Source of the DNA: JAZDGL01 sp043806975
GTDB taxonomy: Bacteria; Patescibacteriota; Minisyncoccia; CAYZDR01
DNA length: 11,837 nucleotides
Reading direction: 5' to 3'
Assembly (NCBI GenBank): GCA_043806975.1
Contig: JAZDGL010000038.1
Coordinates: 1-11,837 of the forward strand
Part shown: positions 1-6,191 of the stretch, one piece after another
How positions within the stretch are numbered: the first letter of the stretch is position 1
How the letters are laid out: each line of letters opens with the position of its first letter
Translations under genes and position numbers: made by a program
The notes under the pieces: model-generated
Databases searched by the model: none
What the model was told of the DNA's origin: nothing
Seen by the model: the letters and a program-made list of their open reading frames with translations, nothing else

Positions 1-70
1 TATTGGAATCCCTCTTAATCTCCCTTACTGCGGAGGAAAAAATATCGAAATTTATTTTGCGGAACCTATA
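1..70 (-). repeat. Partial copy (E) of the TATAGCTTCCGC inverted-repeat element, cut by the window edge
   Basis: Read on the minus strand from base 70, the sequence starts TATAGGTTCCGCAAAATAAA and continues with CGATATTTTTTCC, then AAGGGAGATTAAGAGGGATT. This matches, in order, the terminal repeat, the GATATTTTCTCCCTT module and the GAGGGATT module of the copies at 4223-4343, 4957-5050, 6192-6284 and 6879-7062. It is the only copy in the opposite orientation, and its other terminal repeat would lie left of base 1. It has no coding potential. The family assignment comes from sequence match only. Confidence 0.7.
5..42. repeat. 38-bp direct repeat, left copy
   Basis: Bases 5-42 and 353-390 match at 37 of 38 positions; the single difference is G at 30 versus A at 378. 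The left copy is the inner part of repeat element E. The right copy has no terminal CCGCAAAA repeat, so it is either a remnant core or a product of local duplication. Confidence 0.8.
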
Positions 71-93
71 TGTCCTAAAACAAACCTATATTC

Positions 94-99
94 ATTATA
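94..99 (-). promoter_or_regulatory. Possible leftward promoter -10 box (TATAAT)
   Basis: The minus strand carries a perfect TATAAT at 99-94, in an AT-rich stretch downstream of ftsA. The hexamer 17 bp upstream is TTAAAC, only a weak -35. If real, it would drive a gene to the left of the window and transcribe through repeat copy E. No start codon with a ribosome binding site follows within the window, so this is tentative. Confidence 0.3.
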
Positions 100-158
100 T
101 CTCTTTTTTTGATAAAGTTTAAGAGGAAGTTATGCACAGGGGAAAGATCTCTCTTTCT

Positions 159-345
159 CTCCCCCTTTGATAAGGGGGAGCTGGAGGGGGTGGGAATTTA
201 GTATTCCTTAACTACCTCCCCTTCTGCCCAAGGCAGACCGCCTTGGGCAGTAATCCCCCTTTCTGCCTAATGGGCAGACCGCCTTGGGAGGTAAAAAGGG
301 AGAAAATATTAAAAACCCCCTTCATCCCCCCTTACTAAGGGGGGA
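159..345. repeat. Composite palindromic repeat block (four GC-rich hairpin modules)
   Basis: No gene is present here. The block contains: a 9-bp hairpin with arms CTCCCCCTT (159-167) and AAGGGGGAG (172-180), followed by a GGAGGGGGTG tail; an 11-bp hairpin with arms CTGCCCAAGGC and GCCTTGGGCAG around loop AGACC (about 224-250); a degenerate copy of that hairpin (about 265-288); and a CCCCCCTT/AAGGGGGG hairpin near 325-345. The first module and its tail recur at 10556-10590. The second recurs in reverse orientation inside the elements at 4223-4343 and 6879-7062. This looks like accretion of short palindromic repeats. Confidence 0.65.
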
Positions 346-352
346 AATAATC

Positions 353-390
353 GGAATCCCTCTTAATCTCCCTTACTACGGAGGAAAAAA
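353..390. repeat. 38-bp direct repeat, right copy
   Basis: This matches bases 5-42 at 37 of 38 positions. It lies just downstream of the ftsA terminator hairpin and lacks the terminal inverted repeat seen beside the left copy. Confidence 0.8.
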
Positions 391-420
391 ATTTAAAATC
401 CCTCTTAATTATTAAGGGAT
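385..420 (-). terminator. Probable intrinsic terminator of ftsA
   Basis: On the minus strand, CCCTTAAT and ATTAAGAGGG form a hairpin (about 401-419, with one bulged A) followed by a T-rich tract, ATTTTAAATTTTTTT. The hairpin overlaps the last codons and the TAA of ftsA (414-412), so this transcription unit would end almost at the stop codon. Confidence 0.55.
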
Positions 421-1641
421 AAACACTCCCGCCCATTTTTTTATTTTTGCAAAAAAACCTGATAAAAATGAAAAACCCTTGAATGATTTTCCCGCTTTTT
501 TAGCATCTTCGGATGCAAACAGCGCCAACCCTATCGCAACAGCAAAACTTGGATCGTCAACTTTATCAATAATTCCGCTTAAATTTTGAGGGAATCCTAA
601 TTGCGCCGGCAATTTCAAAGAAGCTTTTGCTAGATCAACCGCGCCAGCCAATTTAGCTCCCCCACCCGTTAAAATTGCGCCTGCCGGCAAAAGTTTTTGA
701 TGACCTATCTTTTTCAGCTCCTTATCAATCAAAAAGAAAATCTCCTGCATTCGCGCCTCAATTATCTCCGCTACCTTTCTTCTAGAGAATGTCCCTTCTT
801 CGGCAGAATCAATTTTTGAAATATCAATTTGATCTTTTCTGTTAATTTCCTCGGGAATAGCCGAACCAAAATCAACTTTTATCCTCTCCGCCATTTCAAT
901 TGGAATTTGCAAACCTAACGCAATATCTTGGGTTATATAAAAAGCCCCGATTGGAATTGTGGCAAAATGGATTAACTCATCATCTTCATAAACTGCCATA
1001 CTGGTTGTCCCTGCTCCGATATTTATGACAACCGCCCCCAAATCTTTCTGCCTTTTTGTCAGCACCGCTTTCCCCGCAGAAATCGCAGTCGGAATAGTGC
1101 CCAATATATCAACCCCAGATTGAAATATGCACTTTGTTAAATTTTTTATTGTCGGAGTAGCGCCGGTTAAAATTATCGCTTCCGCTTCCAAACGAACCCC
1201 GTTCATCCCCACGGGATCTTTTATCTGCCTCTGATCGTCAACGGAAAAACTTTTTGCAACCACATAAATAATTTCACGGTTTGCCGGAATTGAAATTGTT
1301 TGAGCCGCGCTCAATGCCCTTTGCACATCATCGCGGCTTATCTCTCCATCCGCCCTAGATACAGCCACAACGCCCTTGCTTTCTTGCGCTTCAATATGCA
1401 TCCCGCCAATATCTATAAACACCTTGTCCAGCGCCACCGCAGAAATTCTTTCTACCTTTTCCAGCGCATCTATTATGGATTTCTCCACTTCCTCCATATC
1501 AGCCACTGCGTCTCGGCGCATCCCTTGGCATAAAGAGCTTGAAGCGCCCATAATCTGCATTTTTCCGTTCGCATCTTGCGCAACAACAATTTTAACGCTA
1601 GAAGAGCCAATATGTAACCCCGCAAAAGTTTCGCTTCTCAT
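412..1641 (-). CDS. ftsA: Cell division protein FtsA
   Basis: Actin-fold ATPase that tethers FtsZ filaments to the inner face of the membrane and recruits the divisome. Visible features, numbered from the ATG at 1641 (409 aa): phosphate-1 loop GLHIGSSSVKIVV (about 8-20); the FtsA-specific 1C (SHS2) subdomain (about 70-155); phosphate-2 motif INIGAGTTSMAVYE (about 207-219); adenosine motif AILTGGGAKLAG in the C-terminal third; and a terminal amphipathic segment, GFFAKIKKWAGVF, suited to be the membrane-targeting helix. Length is normal for the family. The frame extends 9 codons further to a TTG at 1668, but ATG at 1641 starts right before the conserved fold and has a weak GGG five to seven bases upstream, so it is preferred. 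ftsA is the last gene of the rpsU-yqeY-ybeY-ftsA run, 36 bp after ybeY. No ftsZ follows within the remaining 411 bp. The ATPase fold could be confused with PilM or MreB, but the 1C order and tail favour FtsA. Confidence 0.9.
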   Translation of the reverse strand: MRSETFAGLHIGSSSVKIVVAQDANGKMQIMGASSSLCQGMRRDAVADMEEVEKSIIDALEKVERISAVALDKVFIDIGGMHIEAQESKGVVAVSRADGEISRDDVQRALSAAQTISIPANREIIYVVAKSFSVDDQRQIKDPVGMNGVRLEAEAIILTGATPTIKNLTKCIFQSGVDILGTIPTAISAGKAVLTKRQKDLGAVVINIGAGTTSMAVYEDDELIHFATIPIGAFYITQDIALGLQIPIEMAERIKVDFGSAIPEEINRKDQIDISKIDSAEEGTFSRRKVAEIIEARMQEIFFLIDKELKKIGHQKLLPAGAILTGGGAKLAGAVDLAKASLKLPAQLGFPQNLSGIIDKVDDPSFAVAIGLALFASEDAKKAGKSFKGFSFLSGFFAKIKKWAGVFIP

Positions 1642-1654
1642 AAAAATACCCAAA

Positions 1655-1681
1655 ATAAAATCAGCCAAAAACTGATTTTAT
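1655..1681. other. 10-bp perfect inverted repeat over the ybeY stop, before ftsA
   Basis: ATAAAATCAG (1655-1664) and CTGATTTTAT (1672-1681) form a perfect 10-bp stem with a 7-base loop. It covers the ybeY TAA (1680-1678) and the upstream TTG of the ftsA frame, and ends 14 bases before the ftsA ATG. On the minus strand a TTTTATTTT run follows, so it could be a weak terminator or attenuator, or an mRNA processing or stability hairpin, setting FtsA output below that of the upstream genes. The function is inferred. Confidence 0.5.
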
Positions 1682-2100
1682 AATTTATTAACTTTATTTT
1701 TTATTTTCTCTAAAATTTTGTTTTCTTCGCTTCTCATAAAAATTCTTTCCTTTTTGTTTTTATGGTCAAACCCCGTTAAATGCAAAACTGAATGGCTTAA
1801 AATATGGGTTAAGGCAAAATAAAAACTCTCGCCTTCCTTTTTTCTCCCCGCGACAATCTCGGGAGAAATTACAGCTTCCCCCAAAAAATTATTTTCTCCC
1901 TCAAATGATAAAACATCCGTAGCCTTATCAATCCCTCTACAACGCCTGTTTAGCTCCCTAATCTCATCTTTTTTTAAAAAAGCCAAACTGATTTCTTTTT
2001 CAGACAAATCTCTGCTTTTTAAAATCAAATTTAGAATTTCCCGAACTTTTTTTTTATCTATTTCAAAACCGCTTAAATTATTGATTTCAATTTTATTCAT
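1678..2100 (-). CDS. ybeY: Endoribonuclease YbeY (rRNA maturation factor)
   Basis: Zinc-dependent endoribonuclease of the UPF0054 family, involved in 16S rRNA 3'-end maturation and ribosome quality control. The signature metal site HSVLHLTGFDH (H-x3-H-x5-H; His about 103, 107 and 113 from the ATG at 2100) is intact. TDVLSFE and GEAVISPE are recognisable forms of other conserved blocks. Serine replaces the usual glycine after the first metal His, a mild variation. At 140 aa it is near the family's usual length. The frame can be read from a TTG at 2112 that directly follows the yqeY stop, but the ATG at 2100 gives the typical N-terminus and is preferred. There is no clear Shine-Dalgarno sequence; translation is probably coupled to yqeY, whose stop is 12 bases upstream. 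Its usual neighbour phoH/ybeZ is absent here. Confidence 0.9.
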   Translation of the reverse strand: MNKIEINNLSGFEIDKKKVREILNLILKSRDLSEKEISLAFLKKDEIRELNRRCRGIDKATDVLSFEGENNFLGEAVISPEIVAGRKKEGESFYFALTHILSHSVLHLTGFDHKNKKERIFMRSEENKILEKIKNKVNKL

Positions 2101-2112
2101 AAAAAGCTGCAA

Positions 2113-2559
2113 TTACTGCAAATTTTTTTCCACAATTTGTCTGATTCTTGTTCCGTCTGCTTTGCCCTTCAACTTTTTCATCGCCTCGCCCATTGCTTTG
2201 CCGATATCTTTTTTATCAGAAATCCCAGTTTGAGATATAACTTCTTTAACCGCCAGTTCAATTTCTTCATCAGATATTTGCCGAGGAAGATAAACTGCTA
2301 AAATCTCCGCCTCCCTTTTCTCTTTTTCTGCCAAATCAGGACGGTTTCCTTTTTCAAAACTTTCAATCGCTTCTTTCCTTCGTCTTGCCTCCCGCGCAAT
2401 AATCTCCAAAGAGATTTCATCTGTCATTTTATCTTTTCCAACTTCAATTTCTTTATTCTTTAAAGCCGCTTGAAGCATTCTCAAAGTAGAACTCTTTTCG
2501 GAATCCTTGTTTTTAAAAGCTTCTAGGACATCTTTTTTGATTTGCTCTTGAATCGTCAT
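2113..2559 (-). CDS. yqeY: GatB/YqeY domain protein
   Basis: A 148-aa stand-alone YqeY protein, related to the C-terminal tRNA-contacting tail domain of GatB, the B subunit of the Asp/Glu-tRNA amidotransferase. It is recognised by the helical N-terminal half with LRMLQAALKNKEIE, the basic segment AREARRRKEAIESFEKGNRPDL, then EILAVYLPRQISDEE and the end GKAMGEAMKKLKGKADG. Length is typical (about 147-150 aa). Its biochemical role is not settled; a tRNA- or translation-linked role is inferred from the GatB relationship. The ATG at 2559 follows the rpsU TAA with no gap (TAAATG), so translational coupling to rpsU is likely. An rpsU-yqeY pair is a widely conserved gene order, which supports both calls. 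Confidence 0.92.
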   Translation of the reverse strand: MTIQEQIKKDVLEAFKNKDSEKSSTLRMLQAALKNKEIEVGKDKMTDEISLEIIAREARRRKEAIESFEKGNRPDLAEKEKREAEILAVYLPRQISDEEIELAVKEVISQTGISDKKDIGKAMGEAMKKLKGKADGTRIRQIVEKNLQ

Positions 2560-2799
2560 TTATTTTGATCCAAATCTAGTGGTTTCTTTTAATTTGCCAA
2601 TTTTTTTAAGATAATCCCTTTGCTTTTGCATTTCGCTTCTTCTGATCGCATCTTCTCTTAATCTTGACTTGCTTTTAACTTGTTCTCTAAACCTAATTCT
2701 GCGAGCTTTTAACAATAAGCCGCTTTGCTGAACTTTTCTTGAAAATCTTCTAAGCAAACTTTCATTGCTTTCTTTTTCTCTTTTTCTAACTTCTACCAA
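2560..2799 (-). CDS. rpsU: 30S ribosomal protein S21, TTG start
   Basis: Small, very basic protein (79 aa) of the small ribosomal subunit, which sits near the mRNA exit and the 3' end of 16S rRNA. The N-terminus VEVRKREKESNESLLRRFSRKVQQSG is the S21 signature (family form: V.V...E..d.aLrrFkr..eksG, then a basic helical tail); here the tail continues with LRE..RRSE.QKQRDYLKKIGK. The start must be the TTG at 2799-2797: it is the only in-frame start before the conserved N-terminus, and the next ATG is 56 codons in. A strong Shine-Dalgarno sequence, AAGGAAGGTGA, lies 7 bases upstream, and a good promoter overlaps the hisS stop. This gene heads the leftward rpsU-yqeY-ybeY-ftsA unit. Confidence 0.95.
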   Translation of the reverse strand: MVEVRKREKESNESLLRRFSRKVQQSGLLLKARRIRFREQVKSKSRLREDAIRRSEMQKQRDYLKKIGKLKETTRFGSK

Positions 2800-2805
2800 G
2801 TTAAT

Positions 2806-2814
2806 TCACCTTCC
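2806..2814 (-). promoter_or_regulatory. Strong Shine-Dalgarno of rpsU fixing a TTG start
   Basis: The minus strand reads GGAAGGTGA, 6-7 bases before the TTG at 2799. It is one of the few strong ribosome binding sites in the window and decides the non-ATG start. Confidence 0.8.
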
Positions 2815-2832
2815 TTTCTAAAAACTAATTTA

Positions 2833-2861
2833 AGAATAACATCTAAATCTGCTTCCGTCAA
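2833..2861 (-). promoter_or_regulatory. Extended -10 promoter of the rpsU-yqeY-ybeY-ftsA unit
   Basis: The minus strand carries -35 TTGACG (2861-2856, 5 of 6 to consensus), a 17-bp spacer, and -10 TATTCT (2838-2833) preceded by TGT, an extended -10. The -35 box overlaps the TGA stop of hisS. The predicted start near 2826 gives a leader of about 27 nt containing the Shine-Dalgarno sequence of rpsU. This would let the ribosomal and division genes be expressed independently of hisS. Confidence 0.7.
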
Positions 2862-4186
2862 ATGTTTTTTAACATTCTCTTCACTTCCGAAATAATTTTA
2901 TTTAAGCCGACTATTTCTTGCGCCCCGCTTGCCATATCACGGATAATCACCGTTTCATCCAAGGCTTCTTTTTGTCCGATAATAAGCGACAGCGCCACAG
3001 TCTCTTTATCGGCAACTTTCAATTGCGACTTTAAGCTATCTTTTGAGAAAGCTTCGTCCGCGGGAATGCCCGCATCAATTAGCTCGCTTAAAATCTTTAA
3101 ACCTCTTTTTTTTCCCGACACGCCCAGCGCAACTACAAACACCTTTGGAGATGGCTTTTTAATGGCAGGAATTTGATAATACTCCAAAAGATTTACTATT
3201 CTATCCACGCCAAAAGCAAACCCTACCGCAGAAACTTTTTTACCGCCTAGAAGTTCCACTAGCCCGTCATACCTGCCCCCTGCGCAAAAAGCAGTTCTGC
3301 TCTCTTTAAACTCTTCTTCCTCGGACCAAATTTCAAAAACAGTTCTAGCATAATAATCTATTCCCCTTACCAGCCTAGAATTAAGAAAATACGGGATTTC
3401 CATCCCATCAAGATATTCCAAAAGAAGTGTTAGATGATCGTGGCACTCTTTGCAAAGATAATCAACGATTTGCGGCGCTTCTGCCAGTGTTTTTTGACAC
3501 TGAGCATTTTTACAATCTAAAACGCGCAAGGGATTTAACAAAATTCTTTCTGCGCAATCTTTACAAAGATCGCCTTTTTTACTTTTTAGAAAGCTCAACA
3601 GCACGCCTTTATAATCTTTTCTGCATTTTTCACAGCCAATACTATTTACCTGCACGGAAACATTTTTTATCCCCAGTTTAACAAAAGTTTTCCACGCCAA
3701 ATAAATCAGCTCTACATCAATAATCGGATCATCGCTTCCAAATACATCAAAATTATATTGATAAAATTCTCTTTTCCTTCCCGATTGAGGTCTTTCGTAT
3801 CTATACATTGGACCATAACTGCAAAGCTTGATCGGATGCGCCCAATTTACCATTCCATTCTCCAAATAAGCTCTTGCCAAAGACGGGGTGCCTTCTGGCC
3901 GCAAAGATAATTTATCGCCCCCCTTAGTTGTGAACGAAAACATTTCTTTTTGCACAATATCAGTTGCCGCGCCAGTCCCTTTTTCAAACAATTTCGCATA
4001 TTCTATTATAGGAGTTTGAATATACTCAAAATTAAAGCTTATTGCCAGCTTTTTAATTGTATTTAGAACCATCTCCCAATATCTGTATTCCTGCGGCAAA
4101 ACATCTTTTGTCCCCCTCGGAACAGACATTGCAAGTTTTTGCGATTTTTTTTGAGATTCTTTTGCAATTTGCTCTTTTTGTAGCAT
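2858..4186 (-). CDS. hisS: Histidine--tRNA ligase (class II)
   Basis: Charges tRNA-His with histidine in the cytoplasm. The class II motifs and histidine-specific motifs are present, numbered from the ATG at 4186 (442 aa): SVPRGTKDVLP (about 21-31); LSLRPEGT (about 93-100); motif 2 MYRYERPQSGRKREFYQ (about 127-143); the histidine-binding LVRGIDYYARTVFE (about 272-285) and AGGRYDGL (about 302-309); motif 3 GFAFGVDRI (about 322-330); and a C-terminal anticodon-binding domain from about 348. The insertion domain has four cysteine pairs (about 185/188, 208/211, 225/230 and 245/248), resembling the metal-binding insert of many bacterial HisRS. A TTG at 4198 would add four residues, but ATG at 4186 has GGGGG five bases upstream and is preferred. 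The gene ends in TGA, evidence against UGA reassignment. It is separated from lepB by repeat element A and followed closely by the rpsU promoter. Confidence 0.97.
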   Translation of the reverse strand: MLQKEQIAKESQKKSQKLAMSVPRGTKDVLPQEYRYWEMVLNTIKKLAISFNFEYIQTPIIEYAKLFEKGTGAATDIVQKEMFSFTTKGGDKLSLRPEGTPSLARAYLENGMVNWAHPIKLCSYGPMYRYERPQSGRKREFYQYNFDVFGSDDPIIDVELIYLAWKTFVKLGIKNVSVQVNSIGCEKCRKDYKGVLLSFLKSKKGDLCKDCAERILLNPLRVLDCKNAQCQKTLAEAPQIVDYLCKECHDHLTLLLEYLDGMEIPYFLNSRLVRGIDYYARTVFEIWSEEEEFKESRTAFCAGGRYDGLVELLGGKKVSAVGFAFGVDRIVNLLEYYQIPAIKKPSPKVFVVALGVSGKKRGLKILSELIDAGIPADEAFSKDSLKSQLKVADKETVALSLIIGQKEALDETVIIRDMASGAQEIVGLNKIISEVKRMLKNI

Positions 4187-4191
4187 ATAAA

Positions 4192-4224
4192 CCCCCAAAT
4201 TTATTAAAAAATGCTCTATTTATA
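4192..4224 (-). promoter_or_regulatory. Candidate hisS -10 box and ribosome binding site
   Basis: On the minus strand, TATAAA at 4224-4219 overlaps the outer end of repeat element A and would start a leader of about 26 nt. GGGGG at 4196-4192 lies five bases before the hisS ATG. No good -35 hexamer is found 16-18 bp upstream of the TATAAA, so hisS may instead be read from lepB through the element. Confidence 0.35.
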
Positions 4225-4343
4225 TAGCTTCCGCAAAACAAATTCCGATATTTTCTCCCTTTTTAAAGGGAGATTACCGCCCAAGGCGGTCTGCCTTGGG
4301 CAGAAGAGGGATTTTTAAAATAATTTATTTTGCGGTAGCTATA
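4223..4343 (+). repeat. MITE-like inverted-repeat element, copy A (121 bp)
   Basis: The left end begins TATAGCTTCCGCAAAA (4223-4244 in full) and the right end is its reverse complement (4322-4343), matching at 20 of 22 positions. Inside, in order: GATATTTT; a TCTCCCTTT/AAAGGGAGA hairpin; a perfect 9-bp hairpin GCCCAAGGC/GCCTTGGGC with loop GGTCT (4279-4301); then AGAAGAGGGATTTTTAAAAT. It lies between lepB and hisS, and its right end is one base from the lepB stop. There is no coding capacity, so any movement would need a transposase supplied from elsewhere. Confidence 0.75.
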
Positions 4344-4344
4344 G

Positions 4345-4920
4345 CTAATAGCTCGGCTCTTTAATTATATCCATTTTATTCAATGGCCACAGCCTTAACC
4401 AAGTTCTTCCAATGATATATTTTTTATCCAGCAGCCCCCAATGCCTAGAATCGGAACTGCCGTTTGGATTGCGGTTATCCCCAAGCACAAAAAATTCATC
4501 ATCTCCAAGCGTAATGTAGGTATTCCCAGATGTATAAGCGCTATTTGGCAAATAACTTTCCGACAAAACAAGCCCATCTTGATTTTCTTGATTAAAAATT
4601 ATCACTTCCCCTTCTTTGATATTAACCGTCTCATTCGGAAGCCCGATTATTCTCTTTATATAGTATTCGGAAGGATTTCGCGGATACTTAAAAACGATTA
4701 CATCGCCTCTCTCGGGTTTCCGCAAACGATAGCTAATTTCATCAACAATTAGATATTCTTTATCGTGAAAATTCGGCTCCATACTTTGCCCTTTTACAAA
4801 AAACGGCTGAATAAAAAAATATCGCACCACCAAAACGACTGCCAGCGCGCTCAAAAAAACCTTTAATAAATCCCAGCTAATTCCCAAAAAACCCTTTTTA
4901 AAATTTCTTTTTTGTTTCAT
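4345..4920 (-). CDS. lepB: Signal peptidase I
   Basis: Membrane-bound serine protease (S26 family) that cleaves signal peptides from proteins exported by Sec or Tat. The 191-aa protein has a basic N-terminus, one membrane segment (about residues 18-37) and the family boxes in order: GQSMEPNF with catalytic Ser46; RGDVIVFKYP (about 71-80); YYIKRIIGLPNE with general-base Lys89; and GDNRNPNGSSDSRHWG (about 147-162). The single membrane segment and short length match the Gram-positive-type form. The ATG at 4920 is the only sensible start. There is no Shine-Dalgarno sequence, but a promoter lies so close that the mRNA would begin at the ATG. The last codons, AGC TAT TAG, together with the next bases resemble repeats of the adjacent element end (AGCTATA), so the insertion may have reshaped the 3' end. 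Confidence 0.96.
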   Translation of the reverse strand: MKQKRNFKKGFLGISWDLLKVFLSALAVVLVVRYFFIQPFFVKGQSMEPNFHDKEYLIVDEISYRLRKPERGDVIVFKYPRNPSEYYIKRIIGLPNETVNIKEGEVIIFNQENQDGLVLSESYLPNSAYTSGNTYITLGDDEFFVLGDNRNPNGSSDSRHWGLLDKKYIIGRTWLRLWPLNKMDIIKEPSY

Positions 4921-4926
4921 AGCTGA

Positions 4927-4955
4927 ATTTTACCATAAAACTTAAAAGGTGGCAA
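4927..4955 (-). promoter_or_regulatory. lepB promoter predicting a leaderless mRNA
   Basis: The minus strand has -35 TTGCCA (4955-4950), a 17-bp spacer and -10 TAAAAT (4932-4927). Six bases then separate the -10 from the ATG, so the usual start point, seven bases after the -10, is the A of the start codon at 4920. No ribosome binding site exists between them. Confidence 0.65.
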
Positions 4956-4956
4956 T

Positions 4957-5050
4957 TTTTCGTGTCGCAAAACAAATTCCGATATTTTCCCCCTTAATAA
5001 GGGGGAATTGAAAGGGGTTTTGTAAATAAATTTGTTTTGCGGAAGCTATA
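4957..5050 (+). repeat. MITE-like inverted-repeat element, copy B, between divergent promoters
   Basis: The inner parts of the ends pair perfectly over 13 bp (CGCAAAACAAATT at 4966-4978 with its complement near 5029-5041). The right end keeps the full GCGGAAGCTATA terminus; the outer nine bases on the left are degraded. The interior has GATATTTT, a TTCCCCCTT/AAGGGGGAA hairpin and AAAGGGGTTTTGTAAATAAA, without the GCCCAAGGC module of copy A. It fills the space between the lepB -35 box (4950-4955) and the lcp -35 box (5104-5109). Confidence 0.7.
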
Positions 5051-5103
5051 CCCTGCATCTTTCTAACAAAATGCGCTTAATTAGTTAAAAGAAAGTTAAA
5101 ATT

Positions 5104-5131
5104 TTGAATTTTGCTATTTATCCCTTATAAT
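5104..5131 (+). promoter_or_regulatory. Promoter of the LCP gene, predicting a (near-)leaderless mRNA
   Basis: -35 TTGAAT (5104-5109), a 16-bp spacer and a perfect -10 TATAAT (5126-5131). Seven bases separate the -10 from the ATG at 5139, placing the expected transcription start at 5138 or 5139. There is no Shine-Dalgarno sequence. Confidence 0.65.
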
Positions 5132-5138
5132 TATTCTA

Positions 5139-6191
5139 ATGAAATTAGGAACAATAATTAAAAATACAATTCTTGCTATTTTGGTTTTTGCTTCCACTTT
5201 TTTAATTGTATTCTCAATAAGCCCGACTGGCTCTCCTGAAATAAAATCGCAAATCACCGCTACCGATAACCAAGAAAAAGGCGAAATTAAAGATGCCCAG
5301 CAAAAACCAACAGAAAAAACTAGTTTTTTATTTGGAAATTGGAAATTAAAAGGCGAAGAAAAAAACCGTGTAAATTTTCTTCTATTGGGAATAGGCGGAG
5401 AAGCCCATAATGCAGGCTACCTCGCCGACACCATTATTCTAGCCAGTTTTCAGCCATCATCACAAACCTTAGCGCTCATTTCCATCCCTAGAGATTTATT
5501 TCTCAAAATGCCTGGGGAAAACTATTTTACTAGAATTAACGCCATAAAATATCGCGCGGAGCAAAAAAACGAAGACGGCATTGAAAAAATGAACCAAGCA
5601 ATTCAAGAAATCACCGGAATTTATCCCAATTACCATATCGTTTTTGATTTTTCAAAATTCAAAGAACTAATAGACGAGTTGGGGGGAATTGATGTATATT
5701 TAGAAGAAGCTGTCCACGATCCGCATTTTCCATCAACAGAAAATAAATATGAAACTTTCCATTTAGACGCAGGTTGGCAGCATATGGACGGAGATTGCGC
5801 TTTAAAAGTAGCGCGATCGCGGCACTCCGAATGGGGGGATTTTGACAGAAGCTCGCGCCAGCAAAAAATTATAGAAGCGATTTTTGAGAAAATCCAAAGG
5901 CAAGGAGAGAATGCGTCCGATAGCTTTTTTAAGGCTATCAAACTTTGGGATTATTTCAGAAAAAACATTGAAACGAATATCGGGATAGTAGAAATTAGGC
6001 GAATTTTGGAAATATCCCAAAGCGCTGGAAAAATTTCTGTTAAAAATATCGCGCTTACTAGCAAGCCCGACGGGGAACTAATTAATGCGCGAATTAAAAT
6101 GTCAGATGGAGTCGCAATGGTGCTTCTGCCAAAAGATGAAAGCTGGGAAGAGATAAAAAAAATAACAGAAGAAATTTTTATAACTCCTTAA
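5139..6191 (+). CDS. LytR-CpsA-Psr (LCP) family cell-envelope phosphotransferase
   Basis: LCP enzymes transfer lipid-linked anionic or cell-wall glycopolymers onto peptidoglycan outside the membrane. This 350-aa protein has an N-terminal membrane anchor (about residues 6-27), a polar linker (about 28-75) and the LCP domain from about 77. Conserved features: NFLLLGIGG; LADTIILASFQP with Asp97; SIPRDLFL with Arg118; TRINAIKY; FDFSKFKELIDELGGIDVYL; and ALKVARSRHSEWGDFDRSSR with the conserved Arg cluster (about 226-240), then QQKII. Length and topology are normal for the family. The ATG at 5139 sits directly behind a TATAAT box. It diverges from lepB, and element C begins at the base after its TAA. 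Which polymer it handles cannot be read from the sequence. Confidence 0.92.
   Translation: MKLGTIIKNTILAILVFASTFLIVFSISPTGSPEIKSQITATDNQEKGEIKDAQQKPTEKTSFLFGNWKLKGEEKNRVNFLLLGIGGEAHNAGYLADTIILASFQPSSQTLALISIPRDLFLKMPGENYFTRINAIKYRAEQKNEDGIEKMNQAIQEITGIYPNYHIVFDFSKFKELIDELGGIDVYLEEAVHDPHFPSTENKYETFHLDAGWQHMDGDCALKVARSRHSEWGDFDRSSRQQKIIEAIFEKIQRQGENASDSFFKAIKLWDYFRKNIETNIGIVEIRRILEISQSAGKISVKNIALTSKPDGELINARIKMSDGVAMVLLPKDESWEEIKKITEEIFITP

Noticed and set aside
130..138. TTATGCACA, a DnaA-box-like 9-mer near the left edge
   Set aside because: It is a single near-match with no cluster of further boxes, no dnaA or dnaN nearby and no AT-rich unwinding region clearly associated. It is not evidence of an origin.
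1666..1668. TTG as the start of ftsA
   Set aside because: It sits in the loop region of the hairpin over the ybeY stop and adds nine residues before the conserved N-terminal strand. The ATG at 1641 fits the family better.
2858..4186. UGA recoding (Gracilibacteria/Absconditabacteria code)
   Set aside because: hisS ends naturally at TGA with the next reading disrupted, and the broken hepT stop is TAA, which that code does not reassign.
4053..4241. Leftward 62-codon open frame over the hisS start
   Set aside because: It overlaps the hisS N-terminus in another frame and has no family resemblance. The hisS frame has all the motifs.
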